Assembly (NCBI GenBank): GCA_029747015.1
Contig: JAKOGI010000083.1
Coordinates: forward strand, 121,001-185,000
Reading direction: 5' to 3'
Length of the DNA stretch: 64,000 nt
Origin: Carnegiea gigantea
Lineage: Eukaryota > Streptophyta > Magnoliopsida > Caryophyllales > Cactaceae
Position 1 is the first letter of the stretch. Each line of letters begins with the position of its first letter. The notes beneath the pieces are model-generated. The model was not told the DNA's origin. It did no database searches and saw nothing but the letters and a program-made list of their open reading frames with translations. The position numbers were made by a program, and so were the translations under genes. Shown in pieces: positions 1-11,069 of this stretch.

Positions 1-430
1 GCTCTGGGAGACGACTTATATGAACCTTTCTTCATATAACCTATCGTAGCAGATGCCTGTAAGACATAGAGGCTTCCCTGCCTCAAACCCTTCAATAGAA
101 TCCGACTGCCCTTCGAAACCTTCAAAACTCCACCTTCAACTGAATATTTACACCCTTTGGATTCAAGGGTGCCTAAAGAGATGAGGCTACGCTTCAAGTC
201 AGGAACGTGACGAACATTCGATAAAGTCCTGATAACACCATCATGGGCCTTGATTTTAAGAGTACCAAATCCAGTTACATTACATTGGGCGTTATTGCCC
301 ATGTGAACAACAGTTGAATCAACTAAATTATATGTTGAAAACCAATCCTTATGAGGACACATATGATAGGTACACCCAGAATCAAGAATCCAATCAGAAT
401 CGCTTCGCCTTTCAGTAGAGGCAGCAAACA
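1..430 (-). pseudogene. Copia protease / GAG-pre-integrase region, partial
   Basis: The minus-strand frame is open to the window edge. It starts with SDWILDSGCTYHMCPHKDWF, which holds the Asp-Ser-Gly catalytic triad of the Copia retropepsin (DSG at about 375-383), and continues with NVRHVPDLKRSLISLGTLES, the hallmark of the end of Copia protease. The stretch to position 1 leads toward the GAG-pre-integrase domain. No stop was seen in this segment, but the upstream gag is broken, so the polyprotein is not functional. Confidence 0.88.
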
Positions 431-524
431 AAACGTCACCATCAAAATCAGTTTCAGCAAACGAATTTTCAGCAGGCTCATGAGAATTATCTTCTTCTTT
501 CTCCCTCTTGTTTTGCAGTTGCCA

Positions 525-566
525 ACAGTTAGCAATAATACGACCAAATTTACTACAGTAATTACA
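525..566 (-). pseudogene. Copia Gag zinc knuckle with the histidine replaced by arginine
   Basis: Minus-strand translation reads CNYCSKFGRIIANC. The spacing C-x2-C-x4-[H]-x4-C is exact, but the histidine position is Arg (codon CGT where CAT would give His). The CCHC knuckle of the nucleocapsid binds RNA through zinc, and loss of the histidine should disable it. The frame continues without a stop into the protease. Confidence 0.8.
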
Positions 567-639
567 GGTCTTACCAGCGTGAGGATTTCTAGGCTTAGAA
601 CGGTTCTTACTTCTAGTACTGTTCCCCTTTTAAGTTATT

Positions 640-1054
640 TTACCTCTTACTACTAATCCCTCAGCAGAATCAGTATGAATGTCAAGATCAAACTTCTCAT
701 TAGACAACAGGCTTGACTTAACACGCTCAAACGATATAGTTTCAGAATTACTATATAGCATGATCTCCTTAAAGTGTTTATATGAAGGGGTAGAGACACA
801 ACCAACAAAATAGCCTTATCCTCATCCTCAATTTTCACATCTAAACTTTCAAGGTCAACTACAATCGAATTGAAATCATTTAGATATTTTTGAACAGGAG
901 TACTTTCTGTCATTCTAAAAGTGTATAGCATTTCCTTCAATCGGATCTTGTTGGCGAGACTCTTCGTCATGTAGAGTTCCCCAAAGACCCACTGCAGTTG
1001 TCTTATCAAGCACCTCTCACGAGACATGTGGTGCCAAGCACAACTATATGGCAA
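640..1054 (-). pseudogene. Copia gag (UBN2-type capsid region), frameshifted
   Basis: The minus-strand translation has the Copia capsid pattern: a segment with LANKIRLKEMLYTFRMTES followed by VQKYLNDFNSIVVDLESLD, which matches the usual Copia gag layout (an LxxLYxxRM-like helix, then HxxxFxxIxxxL). The frame is lost near 795 after a leucine-proline pair, and the downstream part (YKHFKEIML, then FERVKSSLLSNEKFDLDIH) continues in another frame. A further in-frame stop lies near 632, before the zinc knuckle. Gag would assemble virus-like particles for reverse transcription. The breaks mean this copy cannot make full-length Gag. Family assignment is by motif recall. Confidence 0.8.
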
Positions 1055-1296
1055 AAAGTGCCTTCAGCTCCAATTCCTCCAATTCATCATCCGTCAAAGA
1101 ACCATGCTTCTTCTTCAGCTATTCGCCCATTGTTCATCTGTCATCGTACTGAGTTTCATGTAAGGTCCCGAAAGAACCTTCCACAATCCATGCTGAATGA
1201 GAACCGCTCTCATCTGCACCTTCTAGAGATTAAAACTAATCTCCCCATCAAATTTCTAAATATCAACCTTCATGATTAAAGACATCCTAAGCTAAA

Positions 1297-1308
1297 GCTC
1301 TGATACCA
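1297..1308 (-). other. Primer binding site, initiator tRNA-Met type
   Basis: On the minus strand the sequence reads TGGTATCAGAGC, the usual initiator-tRNA-Met primer site of plant LTR retrotransposons. It lies two bases inside the LTR boundary at 1311, which fixes the element's orientation. Confidence 0.9.
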
Positions 1309-1310
1309 CT

Positions 1311-1479
1311 TGTTAGGAATTAGAGCAAACTAATAGCGGAAGCGTTAGGATGAATAATGATAATCAAAAGTAAACAACGATAACCAGAACAATAAAGAAC
1401 ACAAAGATTTACGTGGAAAACCAATGCCAGAAAAAAAACCACAGACGGCGACAAGCACAAACAATCCACTATGAGAAGG
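1311..1479 (-). repeat. Copia LTR, 3'-end segment (split by insertion)
   Basis: Starts at the plus-strand TGTTAGGAATT, that is the ...AACA end of the LTR on the minus strand, directly beside the PBS. Its reverse complement matches 23440-23609, the 3' end of the other Copia LTR, including a shared CATAGTGGATTGTTTG. It stops abruptly at 1479 where the giant-LTR element begins; the rest of the LTR resumes at 13814. Confidence 0.88.
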
Positions 1480-3879
1480 TGTAAGGCCTGCGTACCTGAT
1501 TTTCTGTTAAGCTGTTCGTAACACCTTTTTACCTTACAAAAACCTATTTTATTGAACGATACAAGTTAAATTAATTATTGACGTGCCTATATAAGTGATT
1601 ATTTTATTAAAAAAAAATATTTTTGTCGCCGGTAATAATATTATTGTTATTAGTTTTGAAAATCATTCAATGATTTTTAATAAGCGCTATTAACGGTTAT
1701 TAGCAAGTACCAATTCAAGTAGGATCCCGAATATGATTAGGTTGGCAACTTAGAAGCAGCTCGATAAATATTAAATCGAGCCTACACATGCTTGCGAATG
1801 AATAATCGATGAATAGTCGGGTTATCGATAATTGAATTTAGAGTTTGGGATGCAGATTAGGCTAGCGACACCGTTTCCTAAACAGCTTGGACCAAAATAA
1901 TGAAAGCGAATAGGGAGGGGTAAACTTGTAAATAGGTGTGACCCCCCCTTCTTTCTCCACCTGCCGCGACCCCCCCCCAATTTTCACGACATATCCTCTC
2001 TTTCTCTGCTTCATCTTCTTCCTCCTCTGCTCCACCATACGCATGCCACCAAAGCTCGAAGCCCAGGAGATTTTCGCCATTTTTCGTCACAAATCATCCC
2101 ATTCGACCTCCCCTACAAGCTGGCCAACCAATTGGTGCAAATTTGGGACGAAATCCGAACGAACCAACCACGTTCTGGTGCCGAATTGGAGCTTGAACGC
2201 GTGCCCCAAGTATGGCCATACACTCCAACTCTTAGTTGTTTCAATTTCCTATAAATTAGCGTGGAAATCACCTCCTAAAAACACCCGATTCGACCTCAAT
2301 TCAGAAAGTGATTTTGGTTCATTTCTAGGGTTCGAATTTCGTGAGTTTGGGCGCAATTTGGGTCTGGTTCGAGCGTGGGGGAAACAAGAGCCGAAAGATT
2401 TGGAGTTATTTGAGCCAAAAGTCAAGTCGTTCAGCCCTTCGAACGAAACACTTAGCTCGGATTCGAGGTGGGAATTTCTTTACTTCTAATTATTACTATT
2501 TTCAACGATTTAAATTGAATTCAGTTAATGCATGTCGATTCTGAGCTTAGGGATCAATTTGGATAAATTGGAATTGATATTAAGAAATCACAAGTGTGGC
2601 ACTGATTTGGGGTTGAATGGCATGTTGATTCGATGTGTGATTGAGTGAATTGATCAGTTGAAGAATTTGGAATAAACAGAATATGCTATAGGATTGTTAT
2701 AGTATCAGTTCGTCACACTTGAATCCTGGCTGAAGATTAAAGAGTTCAACCGAGTAAATGAAATAATGGTGGAGTAAAACGAATCAAGTCTAAAGGCGAC
2801 GATTAAATCAGTTTGGCTTGTTCGAAGTCTATTCGTAGTTATTATAGTGGAATATTATGCCTATGATCTATGGTTTGCGAACTGGAAAGTAAATGTCGCT
2901 TGAAGTCTCTATTTGTGTCAGTTTAGTATACTCTAATTTCTAAGTTGACTATTTAGCATGAATGTCATACTTATATACGATTGTTTTATGTATTGTTGGT
3001 TTATTGATGACAATATTCAACCGAGTTAGTAGTTGGATGGCTTGAGGTGAAACTATTGCGTGGTTTGAGGTTCTTGTGGTCAGTGCTGTGTAAGGAGGGA
3101 GCCTGGGTTGTGAATTGCCGCAATCGTGTGGATTGCAAGACCATGTGTGGCTCGTTGGGCAGATTCTGCCGAGTTGTGATATGAAGTGTATGAATGTGCT
3201 ATGTGTGAATCCTTTTTTCCCTCAATGTGCTAAGTGACATTAAGTGAATAGTTTTCGAAATCCAGACATATTTAAGAAAGATTGTTAAATGCATGTTTTC
3301 ATGATTTTAAATGCTTCTAAGTACTTAACAATTGTCTGGTAGTTTACGAAAATGTTTGTAGCCTATGAGAAATTCTAAATCATCGAACTACTCAGTTAGT
3401 GACTCGACTGAATAATCGATAGGTTTAGGAAGTTTAAAAGTGAACTAAAAGTGAGTTTGAAAATATTTAAAGCCTTGGTTTGTTATGACTTATCCTCGTG
3501 TTTAAAAGAATTTAAACGACTTGAAAAGGGCCATTTCAAGGCTAATTATGGGTTTAGCTGATTGTATGCTATTTGTGTATTTAAATTTCTATGAAGTTTC
3601 AAGTTACACTTCATTAACCCCATCCTGTTTAAGAAACGTTCACGTTGAAAGTTTACAAAGAAATCTCGTTATCGTATAAATAAGCCAAATGCTTACAGTT
3701 TTCAAATAGCAGTAAGTTGGAACGTTTCAAGCCTTCAGTTTACTTACACACCTTCCTTTGAGTTCAAAAACAGATTGAAACGAATTATAAAAAGACAACT
3801 GAGGATCTTATTACGAATCTAGTTTGAATTAAACGCTAACTAAGTACTTTAAGTTCCAAATGGGTTTCGTTTTATGAAT

Positions 3880-4800
3880 TAATACGTATTACGTTTAAAA
3901 GAAGCTTTTAAGCTAAAAAGTGAAGTCGTTTCTCTGAGTTAGTAATCGTTTTACATTTATAAGAAGCCTTTTAGTTAAATGCAAAGTCGTTTTTTTTTTA
4001 TGATTTAGCAACCCTATTGCACTTATTCGAAGCTTTCAACTAGAAACAAATTTGTTTTACGATTAGGCAGCCTTATTACATTTGTGAAAAGCCTTTTAGT
4101 TAAAAACATAGTCGTTTTGCAACTTAATAGAGACTTATTACGTTTATACGAACCATTCAAGTTACAAACTAAGTCGTTTTACGATTTAGTAAACGTGTTA
4201 CGATCATAAGAAACTTTTAAGTTTAAAGTGAAGTCGTTTTAAGTATTAACCAACATATTGCCTTTATAAGAAGCTTTTAAGTTAAAAACGAAGTCATTTT
4301 GCGAGTTAGTAGCCGTATTACGTTTATACGAAGCTTTTAAGTGAGAAATGGAGTTGTTTTACAAACTAGCAAATGTTTTACGTCTATAAGAAGTTTTTCA
4401 AGTTAAAAACGAAGTCATTTTGCGAGTTAGTAGTCGTGTTACGTCTTTACAAAGCTTTTTAGTTAAAAACGAAGTCGTTTTACGATTTAGCCAACTTATT
4501 ATGTTCGTACGAGGTATTCAAGCTAGAAACTAAGTCGTTTTACGATTCAGTAAACGTATTACGTTTATAAGAAGCTTTTAGTTTAAAGCGAAGAAGTTTT
4601 AAGAAGCTCTTAAGTTTAAAAGGGTGTCGATTTACGTGTTAATAAACTTATGATGTCAATAAGAATCTTTTAAGTTATTTACAAAGTTGGTTTACGTGTT
4701 AGCAAACTTATTACGATTCTGAAAAGCTTTTAAGCTATTTACGAAGTCGATTTATGAATTGGCAAACGTATTTCATTTATAAGAAGTTTTAAGCCAAAAA
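3880..4800 (+). repeat. Degenerate tandem repeat of about 60 bp inside the 5' LTR
   Basis: About fifteen units follow the pattern AAGAAGCTTTTAAGTTAAAA, then ACGAAGTCGTTTTACGATTT, then AGTAAACGTATTACGTTTAT. Units are diverged by substitution but keep their spacing near 60 bases. The same array sits at about 11070-12000 in the 3' LTR. No reading frame runs through it, so it is not coding. Confidence 0.85.
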
Positions 4801-4937
4801 CGAGTAAACTACAAACATTCAAAAGTTATGATCGTTTTATTTAAAAAGTAAGTTTTCAGCCAAGTAAGCATTTGAAAAAGAGAAATGAAATACGATCTTA
4901 AAGGCTAAGAAAGTGCTAGGCAATTGGCCAGAGGGTA

Positions 4938-5210
4938 GGAACTGGACTCAAGATATAAGTTATCTTGGTGTGAGCTGTTCCTGGAAACTGGACGCAAAGA
5001 TGGCGTGAGCTGTTTCCCCCTAAAGAAAAGTTAGGAACTGGACTCAAGATATAAATTATCTTGGTGTGAGCTGTTCCTGGGAACTGGACTCAAGATATTA
5101 GTTATCTTGGTGTGAGCTGTTCCCCAGATAAGTTATGATGTGTGACGCGTAAGAAAACCTTGAGGGGACTGGACTCAAGATATGATTATCTTGGTGTGAG
5201 CTGTTGCCCC
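4938..5210 (+). repeat. Array of five stem-loops inside the 5' LTR
   Basis: Five imperfect inverted repeats lie at 4938-4981, 4983-5017, 5034-5077, 5080-5123 and 5164-5210. Four have an inner stem CAAGATA/TATCTTG with a 4-5 base loop. The second instead has ACGC/GCGT. The outer stems are AGGAAC/GTTCCT, GGAAAC/GTTTCC, AGGAAC/GTTCCT, GGGAAC/GTTCCC and GGGG/CCCC, so both arms change together. The role is unknown; an RNA structure or a protein-binding site in the LTR transcript are possible readings. Confidence 0.85.
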
Positions 5211-6320
5211 ACAGAGGACAATATCGAAATTTGAGTTTATCTGCTGAGACGCGTTTTGGCCGAAAGATAAGTACGTATACCCCGGGGATAATGTGGAGTA
5301 AGAGTGAGGATCTCACTTAAGGGCAGTGTTGACCTCCCTAGCGAACACAGTAAGATGTTTTCAAAGGAGATATGGCTTTTTGCCATTCTAAACAGTTTAG
5401 GAAAGAAAAGAAATTCTTTTAAAGTAACACGAGCCTCAAGAGGCCAAGTAAAGCATTCTTAAGAAAAGAAGAAAGCTTTCAAATGTACGAAACCTGCATA
5501 TCTTTTATGAATATGTCCTGAATATAGTTTAAATAAAGTTTCAAATGAAGTATAGCTACATCCTAGTAATGCATCATACATTTAAGCTTTTCAAAGTGCT
5601 TATCTTATGAAAGAATGTTCGTGCAAAGTCTTCTTACCAATTTGGGTGTTTCAAGAGCTCTTAGGAAGAGTTATAAGCATTAAAGGAGTTAGCATGATTT
5701 ATAAACTGTTATTTGAATATAACGAGAGTCACCGTGTTTTCACAAGTGTGTTTGAAAGCATCATATTCATCCTTGTGCTACTTGATTAAGTGTCTAAATG
5801 CTTGTTAGAAAGGAAGATTGGTCATTAAGGACCTAGGAATGAGTTGAGAGGTTAGAATGAAGTTTTAGGAGGGGTGATTTTTCCTCAGGGATTTTGATTG
5901 CCTAAAATGATAGTAATAGTATGAATGCGTGATATGTGGCTATTATTAGTATTATTGCCTGCAACGGTTTTGGGTTTTAGGGAGTTGGGGAAATTCTTGT
6001 TGAGCGTGTGGTTGCTCATTCCATTACTTTTTCCCCCTTTTTCCCAGGCTTTTGTTATGACAGGTGGAAGTCAAGCTACTCACGCGAGCTGGAGTCTACC
6101 CCTACTTGAAAAAGTGTCATGTATGCCTTATGGAAATAGATTCAAGTGTTTAACGAAGTGATGCAATGTATTCCCAGTATGTAATGTGATAAACTAAGTT
6201 TTCTAGCTCAGATAATGCATATTGTTTATGAGTCGCTCTGTATGGCTGTGTGAGCCAACCATCTGTCCAGTTAGATGTCTTTATTCTGAATTAGCTGTGT
6301 TTTGGGATGTAAACCCCTAT

Positions 6321-6442
6321 GCTCCGGTTGTGTAGACCGTTGAGATGTACCTTTTACTTTTTATGCATTAAAGAATTATTATGGTTGGTGTACTCCGAGC
6401 GGGTGGTCGTTGAGTTATGAACTCCGGCGTGTGGCCGTCGAG
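6321..6442 (+). promoter_or_regulatory. Triplicated CTCCG...GTTGAG motif near the LTR 3' end
   Basis: Three related 22-24 base segments (6321-6344, 6391-6414, 6421-6442) share the form CTCCGG, GTGTGG, CCGTTGAG. The same set occurs in the 3' LTR near 13523-13647, and diverged copies occur in the separate solo LTR near 26730-26855. Position and conservation suggest a cis-acting LTR element. The function is inferred, not known. Confidence 0.45.
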
Positions 6443-6613
6443 CTTCTTTTCAATGTTATGCACTTCTGTTGATTTGCAGGGGATTATTATAAGGCTTTTA
6501 GCCTGGAAACGGTCAGTTTTGAGGGGAAACTCTGTCCATTTCGTCCCAGGAATTTAGTAAGGAGTAAGAAAATGTAACGCTCCTTACCCTAGCGGTTGGG
6601 GTGGTTACATTGA

Positions 6614-6625
6614 TGGTATCAGAGC
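6614..6625 (+). other. Primer binding site of the giant-LTR element (tRNA-Met type)
   Basis: TGGTATCAGAGC lies four bases after the LTR end at 6609. It sets the plus-strand orientation and the LTR/internal boundary. Confidence 0.93.
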
Positions 6626-7287
6626 AAAGGTCCTGTGACCATAGGCCGCGACCTGAGTCTTGCATTTCATCTAGCCGTCTAGGAATACTCTGTGATTATG
6701 TGACGTATGCCTCCTTTGTGTGCAAGTATGCCCCATAGTATGGACATTTGTGACTTATGTGTGGCTTGTGTAAGTCGACTAGGAGAGGCAAGTTATGCGT
6801 TAGTATAAGAGCTAAGTAGCTTTTCCTCCCACCTTGAAGTGACTTTATGGGTGCACCATTGATGCAAATATGTTCCTAATGTGCCGGGTGACTTGATTAA
6901 TTAACTTTTGTGTGATCCGCTTAAGCCACTCGATCAAATGTGAGCCGTATGTTAGAATGTAAACCCTTTTAGTTTATTTTCCTTAAATCATAGACTACTA
7001 GGACGATGAGAAATCCCGTGACTCCTAAGTCACGCTATCGGTATTCAACGAAATAAGTGCAGTTGGTGCTGATCAAGCGTTATAGACTCACTAGTTTGTG
7101 TAAGCATGCACGTGTATTTCCTTTGGCAAAGATGTGATATGCGTGTATGACTATATGAAGGTTGAACTGAACTAGACCTGGGGTTATCCATAACAACTCC
7201 CGTCATTTGCCAATCATTTCATTAACCAAGGAAGTTCATCCCAGTTGAAATTAGAACTAAGTGATTCCTTGTATAATTGTGTGATAG

Positions 7288-7955
7288 ATGCCTCCTCGAC
7301 GCGGACTTATACCAGAACCAACTGCCATGGAGATGATATGTCAATTTAATAAGCTTAAACCTCTCAAGATTGAAGGTGGAATCGACCCTATGGTATATGA
7401 GGAGTGGCTTCGGAGAATGGAAAATTTATTTGAGATCAGGGAGTGCCCTGAGAGGTTCAAGGTGCACCTAGCCGCTTACCGATTTGAAAAAGAAGCTGAA
7501 TTCTGGTGGGGAATAGTGAAACCTAGGGTAGGTGAACCGGTGTTAACTTGGAATCAACTGAAGGCCTTAACGGATGCTCAATATTACCCTCAAAACGTAA
7601 GGAACGTTAAAGAACGGGAGTTTTTATGCTTGAAACAAGGAGAAATGAGCGTGATAGAATATGCGGCAAAGTTCAATGAGCTGAGCCGATTTGCCCAAAT
7701 CAGGTGGCCATCGAAGAAATGAGAATGAACCACTTCGAACAGGAGTTAAAAGGAGAAATAAAGCAGATAATAGCAGGGTACGCATATACCAACTTTCAAG
7801 AAATGTACCAGAGGGCTGTGAAGGTAGCCCGCATCACAGATGAGACCAAGGTTGAAAACAAAGAAAAAGGCCGAGCAAAGAGGGAAATTGGCCCTGGAGA
7901 ACCCAATTTCCAAGGAAGGAGAAACTTTAAGAGGTTTAAATCTAAGATAAAATAG
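7288..7955 (+). pseudogene. Ty3/Gypsy gag, capsid region, frameshifted
   Basis: The ATG at 7288 opens a protein starting MPPRRG. It contains FNKLKPLKIEGGIDPMVYEEW, then a segment with FEKEAEFWWGIVKP, then QYYPQNVRNVKEREFLCLKQG and VIEYAAKFNELSRFA. This is the retrotransposon gag (PF03732-like) pattern of plant Gypsy elements: P-x-F/K-G at the start, W, the AxxWW core, then RxxKxxEFxxLxQG. At about 7700 the frame shifts and coding continues in the next frame (RMNHFEQELKGEIKQIIAGY) to 7955. Capsid protein packages the element RNA. There is no downstream reverse transcriptase. About 670 bases of untranslated leader separate it from the PBS. Confidence 0.9.
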
Positions 7956-7997
7956 GATAAGAGAAAGCAAGCCGCCTAATGGAAACCAAGGAGAACC

Positions 7998-8093
7998 TGT
8001 GGCCAGTGTGGACGTCAGCACCCTGGCCCATGCAGAAACTTCACGAGCTCATGATTTGAATGTGGTGATATAGGTCATAAAGCCACTAATTGC
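7998..8093 (+). pseudogene. Gag zinc knuckles of the giant-LTR element, interrupted by a stop
   Basis: A first cysteine/histidine group reads CGQCGRQHPGPC. The second reads ECGDIGHKATNC, but the codon for its first cysteine (8052-8054) is TGA, one base from TGC or TGT. The C-x-x-C-x4-H-x4-C layout is otherwise intact. This is the nucleocapsid RNA-binding part of Gag. Confidence 0.75.
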
Positions 8094-8309
8094 CCAAGGG
8101 TCAGATGGAATAGTCGGGGTCACACTCAGAGATCCGAAACGGGAATCAAGCCAGTGACACAACGAGATCGCCTAACCATTGGCACTCCCTCAGGGGATAA
8201 AAAAAAAGCAACCAGAAGCCACAAACTGGAAATCAGATGCTTAGCTAGAAGGAAAAAGAGACTTGGGAACCTGCCAACACAAGGTCAGGTATTCTTTTGA
8301 TAACCAACT

Positions 8310-8513
8310 TTATGCCCCCATCCCGTCATTCGAGTATTGCTCTCCCGCTTGTCATTCATCGCAAAGGAACTTGTTAGTAAACCTCATGAGATGCACGTGC
8401 AACACTTCATAACTCCTTCCTTAAAAACTATATACTATACTGATCATACTTGTTGAGATCGAGCTGTTATAGTGCGAGGAAGAGCGCTCCCTGATGACTT
8501 GGTTCAAGTAGGA
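8310..8513 (+). pseudogene. Gypsy aspartic protease remnant
   Basis: Translation in one frame gives SFIAKELVSKPHEM, then RAVIVRGRALPDDLVQVGIQG, then WDAMI. In plant Gypsy protease the usual text is a DSGA-T-HSFIS motif followed by an RELPADLIVLDxxxFDVILGMDWL segment, so this matches the second half of the domain. The DSG site itself is not recognisable. The next sequence is the polypurine tract, so the rest of pol is deleted. Confidence 0.55.
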
Positions 8514-8647
8514 ATCCAAGGATGGGATGCTATGATAAAGGCTGAATGAATAACTAAGCGTAAAGTGCCTTGAATTATGAAAGAGATGCAGATGAAGTAC
8601 ACGCATTAATTCCTCCAAATAAGCAATTTCGAGGATGAAATTCTTTT

Positions 8648-8660
8648 AAAGGAGGGAGAG
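8648..8660 (+). other. Polypurine tract before the 3' LTR
   Basis: AAAGGAGGGAGAG sits flush against the 3' LTR at 8661. It is the plus-strand primer site for reverse transcription of this element. Confidence 0.9.
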
Positions 8661-11069
8661 TGTAAGGCCCGCGTACCTGATTTTCTGTTAAGCTGTTCGT
8701 AACACCTTTTTACCTTATAAAAACCCATTTTATTGAACGATACAAGTTAAATTAATTATTGACGTGCCTATATGAGTGATGATTTTATTAAAAAAAAAGA
8801 ATATTTTTGTCGCCGGTAATAATATTATTGTTATTAGTTTTGAAAATCATTCAATGATTTTTAATAAGCGCTATTAACGGTTATTAGCGAGTACCAATTC
8901 AAGTAGGATCCCGAATATGATTAGGTTGGCAACCTTAGAAGCAGCTCGATAAATATTAAATCGAGCCTACACATGCTTGCGAATGAATAATCGATGAATG
9001 GTCGGGTTATCGATAATTGAATTTAGAGTTTGGGATGCAGATTAGGCTAGCGACACCGTTTCCTAAACAGCTTGGACCAAAATAATGAAAGCGAATAGGG
9101 AGGGGTAAACTTGTAAATAGGCATGACCCCCCTTCTTTCTCCACCTGCCGCGACCCCCCCCAATTTTCACGATATCTCCTCTCTTTCTCTGCTTCATCTT
9201 CTTCCTCCTCTGCTCCACCATACGCATGCCACCAAAGCTCGAAGCCCAGGAGATTTTCACCATTTTTCGTCACAAATCATCCCATTCGACCTCCCCTACA
9301 AGCTGGCCAACCAATTGGTGCGAATTTGGGACGAAATCCGAACGAACCAACCACGTTCTGGTGCCGAATTGGAGCTCGAACGCGTGCCCCAGGTATGGCC
9401 ATACACTCTAACTCTTAGTTGTTTCAATTTCCTATAAATTAGCGTGGAAATCACCTCCTAAAAACATCCGATTCGACCTCAATTCAGAAAGTGATTTTGG
9501 GTCATTTCTAGAGTTCGAATTTCATGAGTTTGGGCGCGATTTGGGTCTGGTTCGAGCGTGGGGGAAACAAGAGCCGAAAGATTTGGAGTTGTTTGAGCCT
9601 AAAGTCAAGCCGGTCAGCCCTTCGAACGAAACACTTAGCTCGGATTCGAGGTGGAATTTCTTTACTCCTAATTATTACTATTTTCAAGGATTTAAATTGA
9701 ATTCAGTTAATGCATGTCGATTCTGAGCTTAGGGATCAATTTGGATAAATTGGAATTGATATTAAGAAATCACAAGTGTGGCACTGATTTGGGGTTGAAT
9801 GGCATGTTGATTCGATGTGTGATTGAGTGAATTGATCAGTTGAAGAATTTGGAATAAACAGAATATGCTATAGGATTGTTATAGTATCAGTTCGTCACAC
9901 TTGAATCCTGGCTGAAGATTAAAGAGTTCAACCGAGTAAATGAAATAATGGTGGAGTAAAACGAATCAAGTCTAAAGGTGACGATTAAATTAGTTTGGCT
10001 TGTTGGAAGTCTATTCGTAGTTATTATAGTGGAATATTATGCCTATGATCTATGGTTTGCGAACTGGAAAGTAAATGTCGCTTGAAGTCTCTATTTGTGT
10101 CAGTTTAGTATACGCTAATTTCTAAGTTGACTATTTAGCATGAATGTCATACTTATATACGATTGTTTTATGTATTGTTGGTTTATTGATGCCAATATTC
10201 AACCGAGTTAGTAGTTGGATGGCTTGAGGTGAAACTATTGCGTGGTTTGAGGTTCTTGTGGTCGGTGCTGTGTGAGGAGGGAGCCTGGGTTGTGAATTGC
10301 CGCAATCGTGTGGATTGCGAGGTCATGTGTGGCTCGTTGGGCAGATTCTGCCGAGTTGTGATATGAAGTGTATGAATGTGCTATGTGTGAATCCTTTTTC
10401 CCCTCAATGTGCTAAGTGACATTAAGTGAATAGTTTTCGAAATCCAGACATGTTTAAGAAAGATTGTTAAATACATGTTTTCATGATTTCAAATGCTTCT
10501 AAGTACTTAACAATTGTCTGGTAGTTTATGAAAATGTTAGTAGCTTATGAGAAATCCTAAATCGTCGAACTACTCAGTTAGTGACTCGACTGAATAATCG
10601 CTAGGTTTAGGAAGTTTAAAAGTGAACTAAAAGTGAGTTTGAAAATGTTTAAAGCCTTGGTTTGTTATGACTTATCCTCGTGTTTAAAAGAATTTAAACG
10701 ACCTGAAAAGGGCCATTTCAAGGCTAATTATGGGTTCAGCTGATTGTATGCTATTTGTGTATTTAAATTTCTATGAAGTTTCGAGTTACACTTCATTAAC
10801 TCCATCCTGTTTAAGAAACGTTCACGTTGAAAGTTTACGAAGAAATCTCGTTATCGTATAAATAAGCCAAATGCTTACAGTTTTCAAATAGCAGTAAGTT
10901 GGAACGTTTCAAGCCTTCAGTTTACTTACACACCTTCCTTTGAGTTCAAAAACGGATTGAAACGAATTATAAAAAGACAACTGAGGATCTTATTACGAAT
11001 CTAGTTTGAATTAAACGCTAACTAAGTATTTTAAGTTCCAAATGGGTTTCGTTTTATGAATTAATACGT

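Larger units (their letters stand above)
1..1310 (-). mobile_element. Ty1/Copia retrotransposon, internal 5' part (PBS, gag, NC, protease)
   Basis: Read on the minus strand, this is the start of a plant Copia element: primer binding site, gag, zinc knuckle, then the protease region, running off the window at position 1. The order LTR-PBS-gag-NC-PR is seen directly. Reverse transcriptase and integrase of this copy would lie outside the window. The adjoining LTR starts at 1311 and is split by a 12.3-kb insertion. A plus-strand Copia with a similar LTR lies at 14112-23609, so the two are probably the same or sister families. Confidence 0.9.
1480..6609 (+). repeat. 5' LTR of the giant-LTR element (5130 bp)
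   Basis: Begins TGTAAGG and ends GGTTACA immediately before the PBS. It is nearly identical to 8661-13813 with scattered substitutions and small indels; for example, the 3' copy has about 30 bases near 11780 that are missing near 4585. It contains a C-rich/T-rich stretch near 1938-2040, a roughly 60-bp tandem array (3880-4800), a stem-loop array (4938-5210) and a triplicated CTCCG motif near its 3' end. Open frames inside (for example around 1938-2489) lack known domains and are not called genes. Confidence 0.93.

Noticed and set aside
1938..2489. 183-codon plus-strand frame in the LTR (and its partner at 9123-9437)
   Set aside because: No domain. It is broken differently in the two LTRs and lies in a simple C/T-rich leader, so a gene is unlikely.
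5098..5316. Minus-strand frame with a repeated NSSHQDN peptide (also 12305-12523)
   Set aside because: The repetition comes from the hairpin array at 4938-5210, not from a protein.
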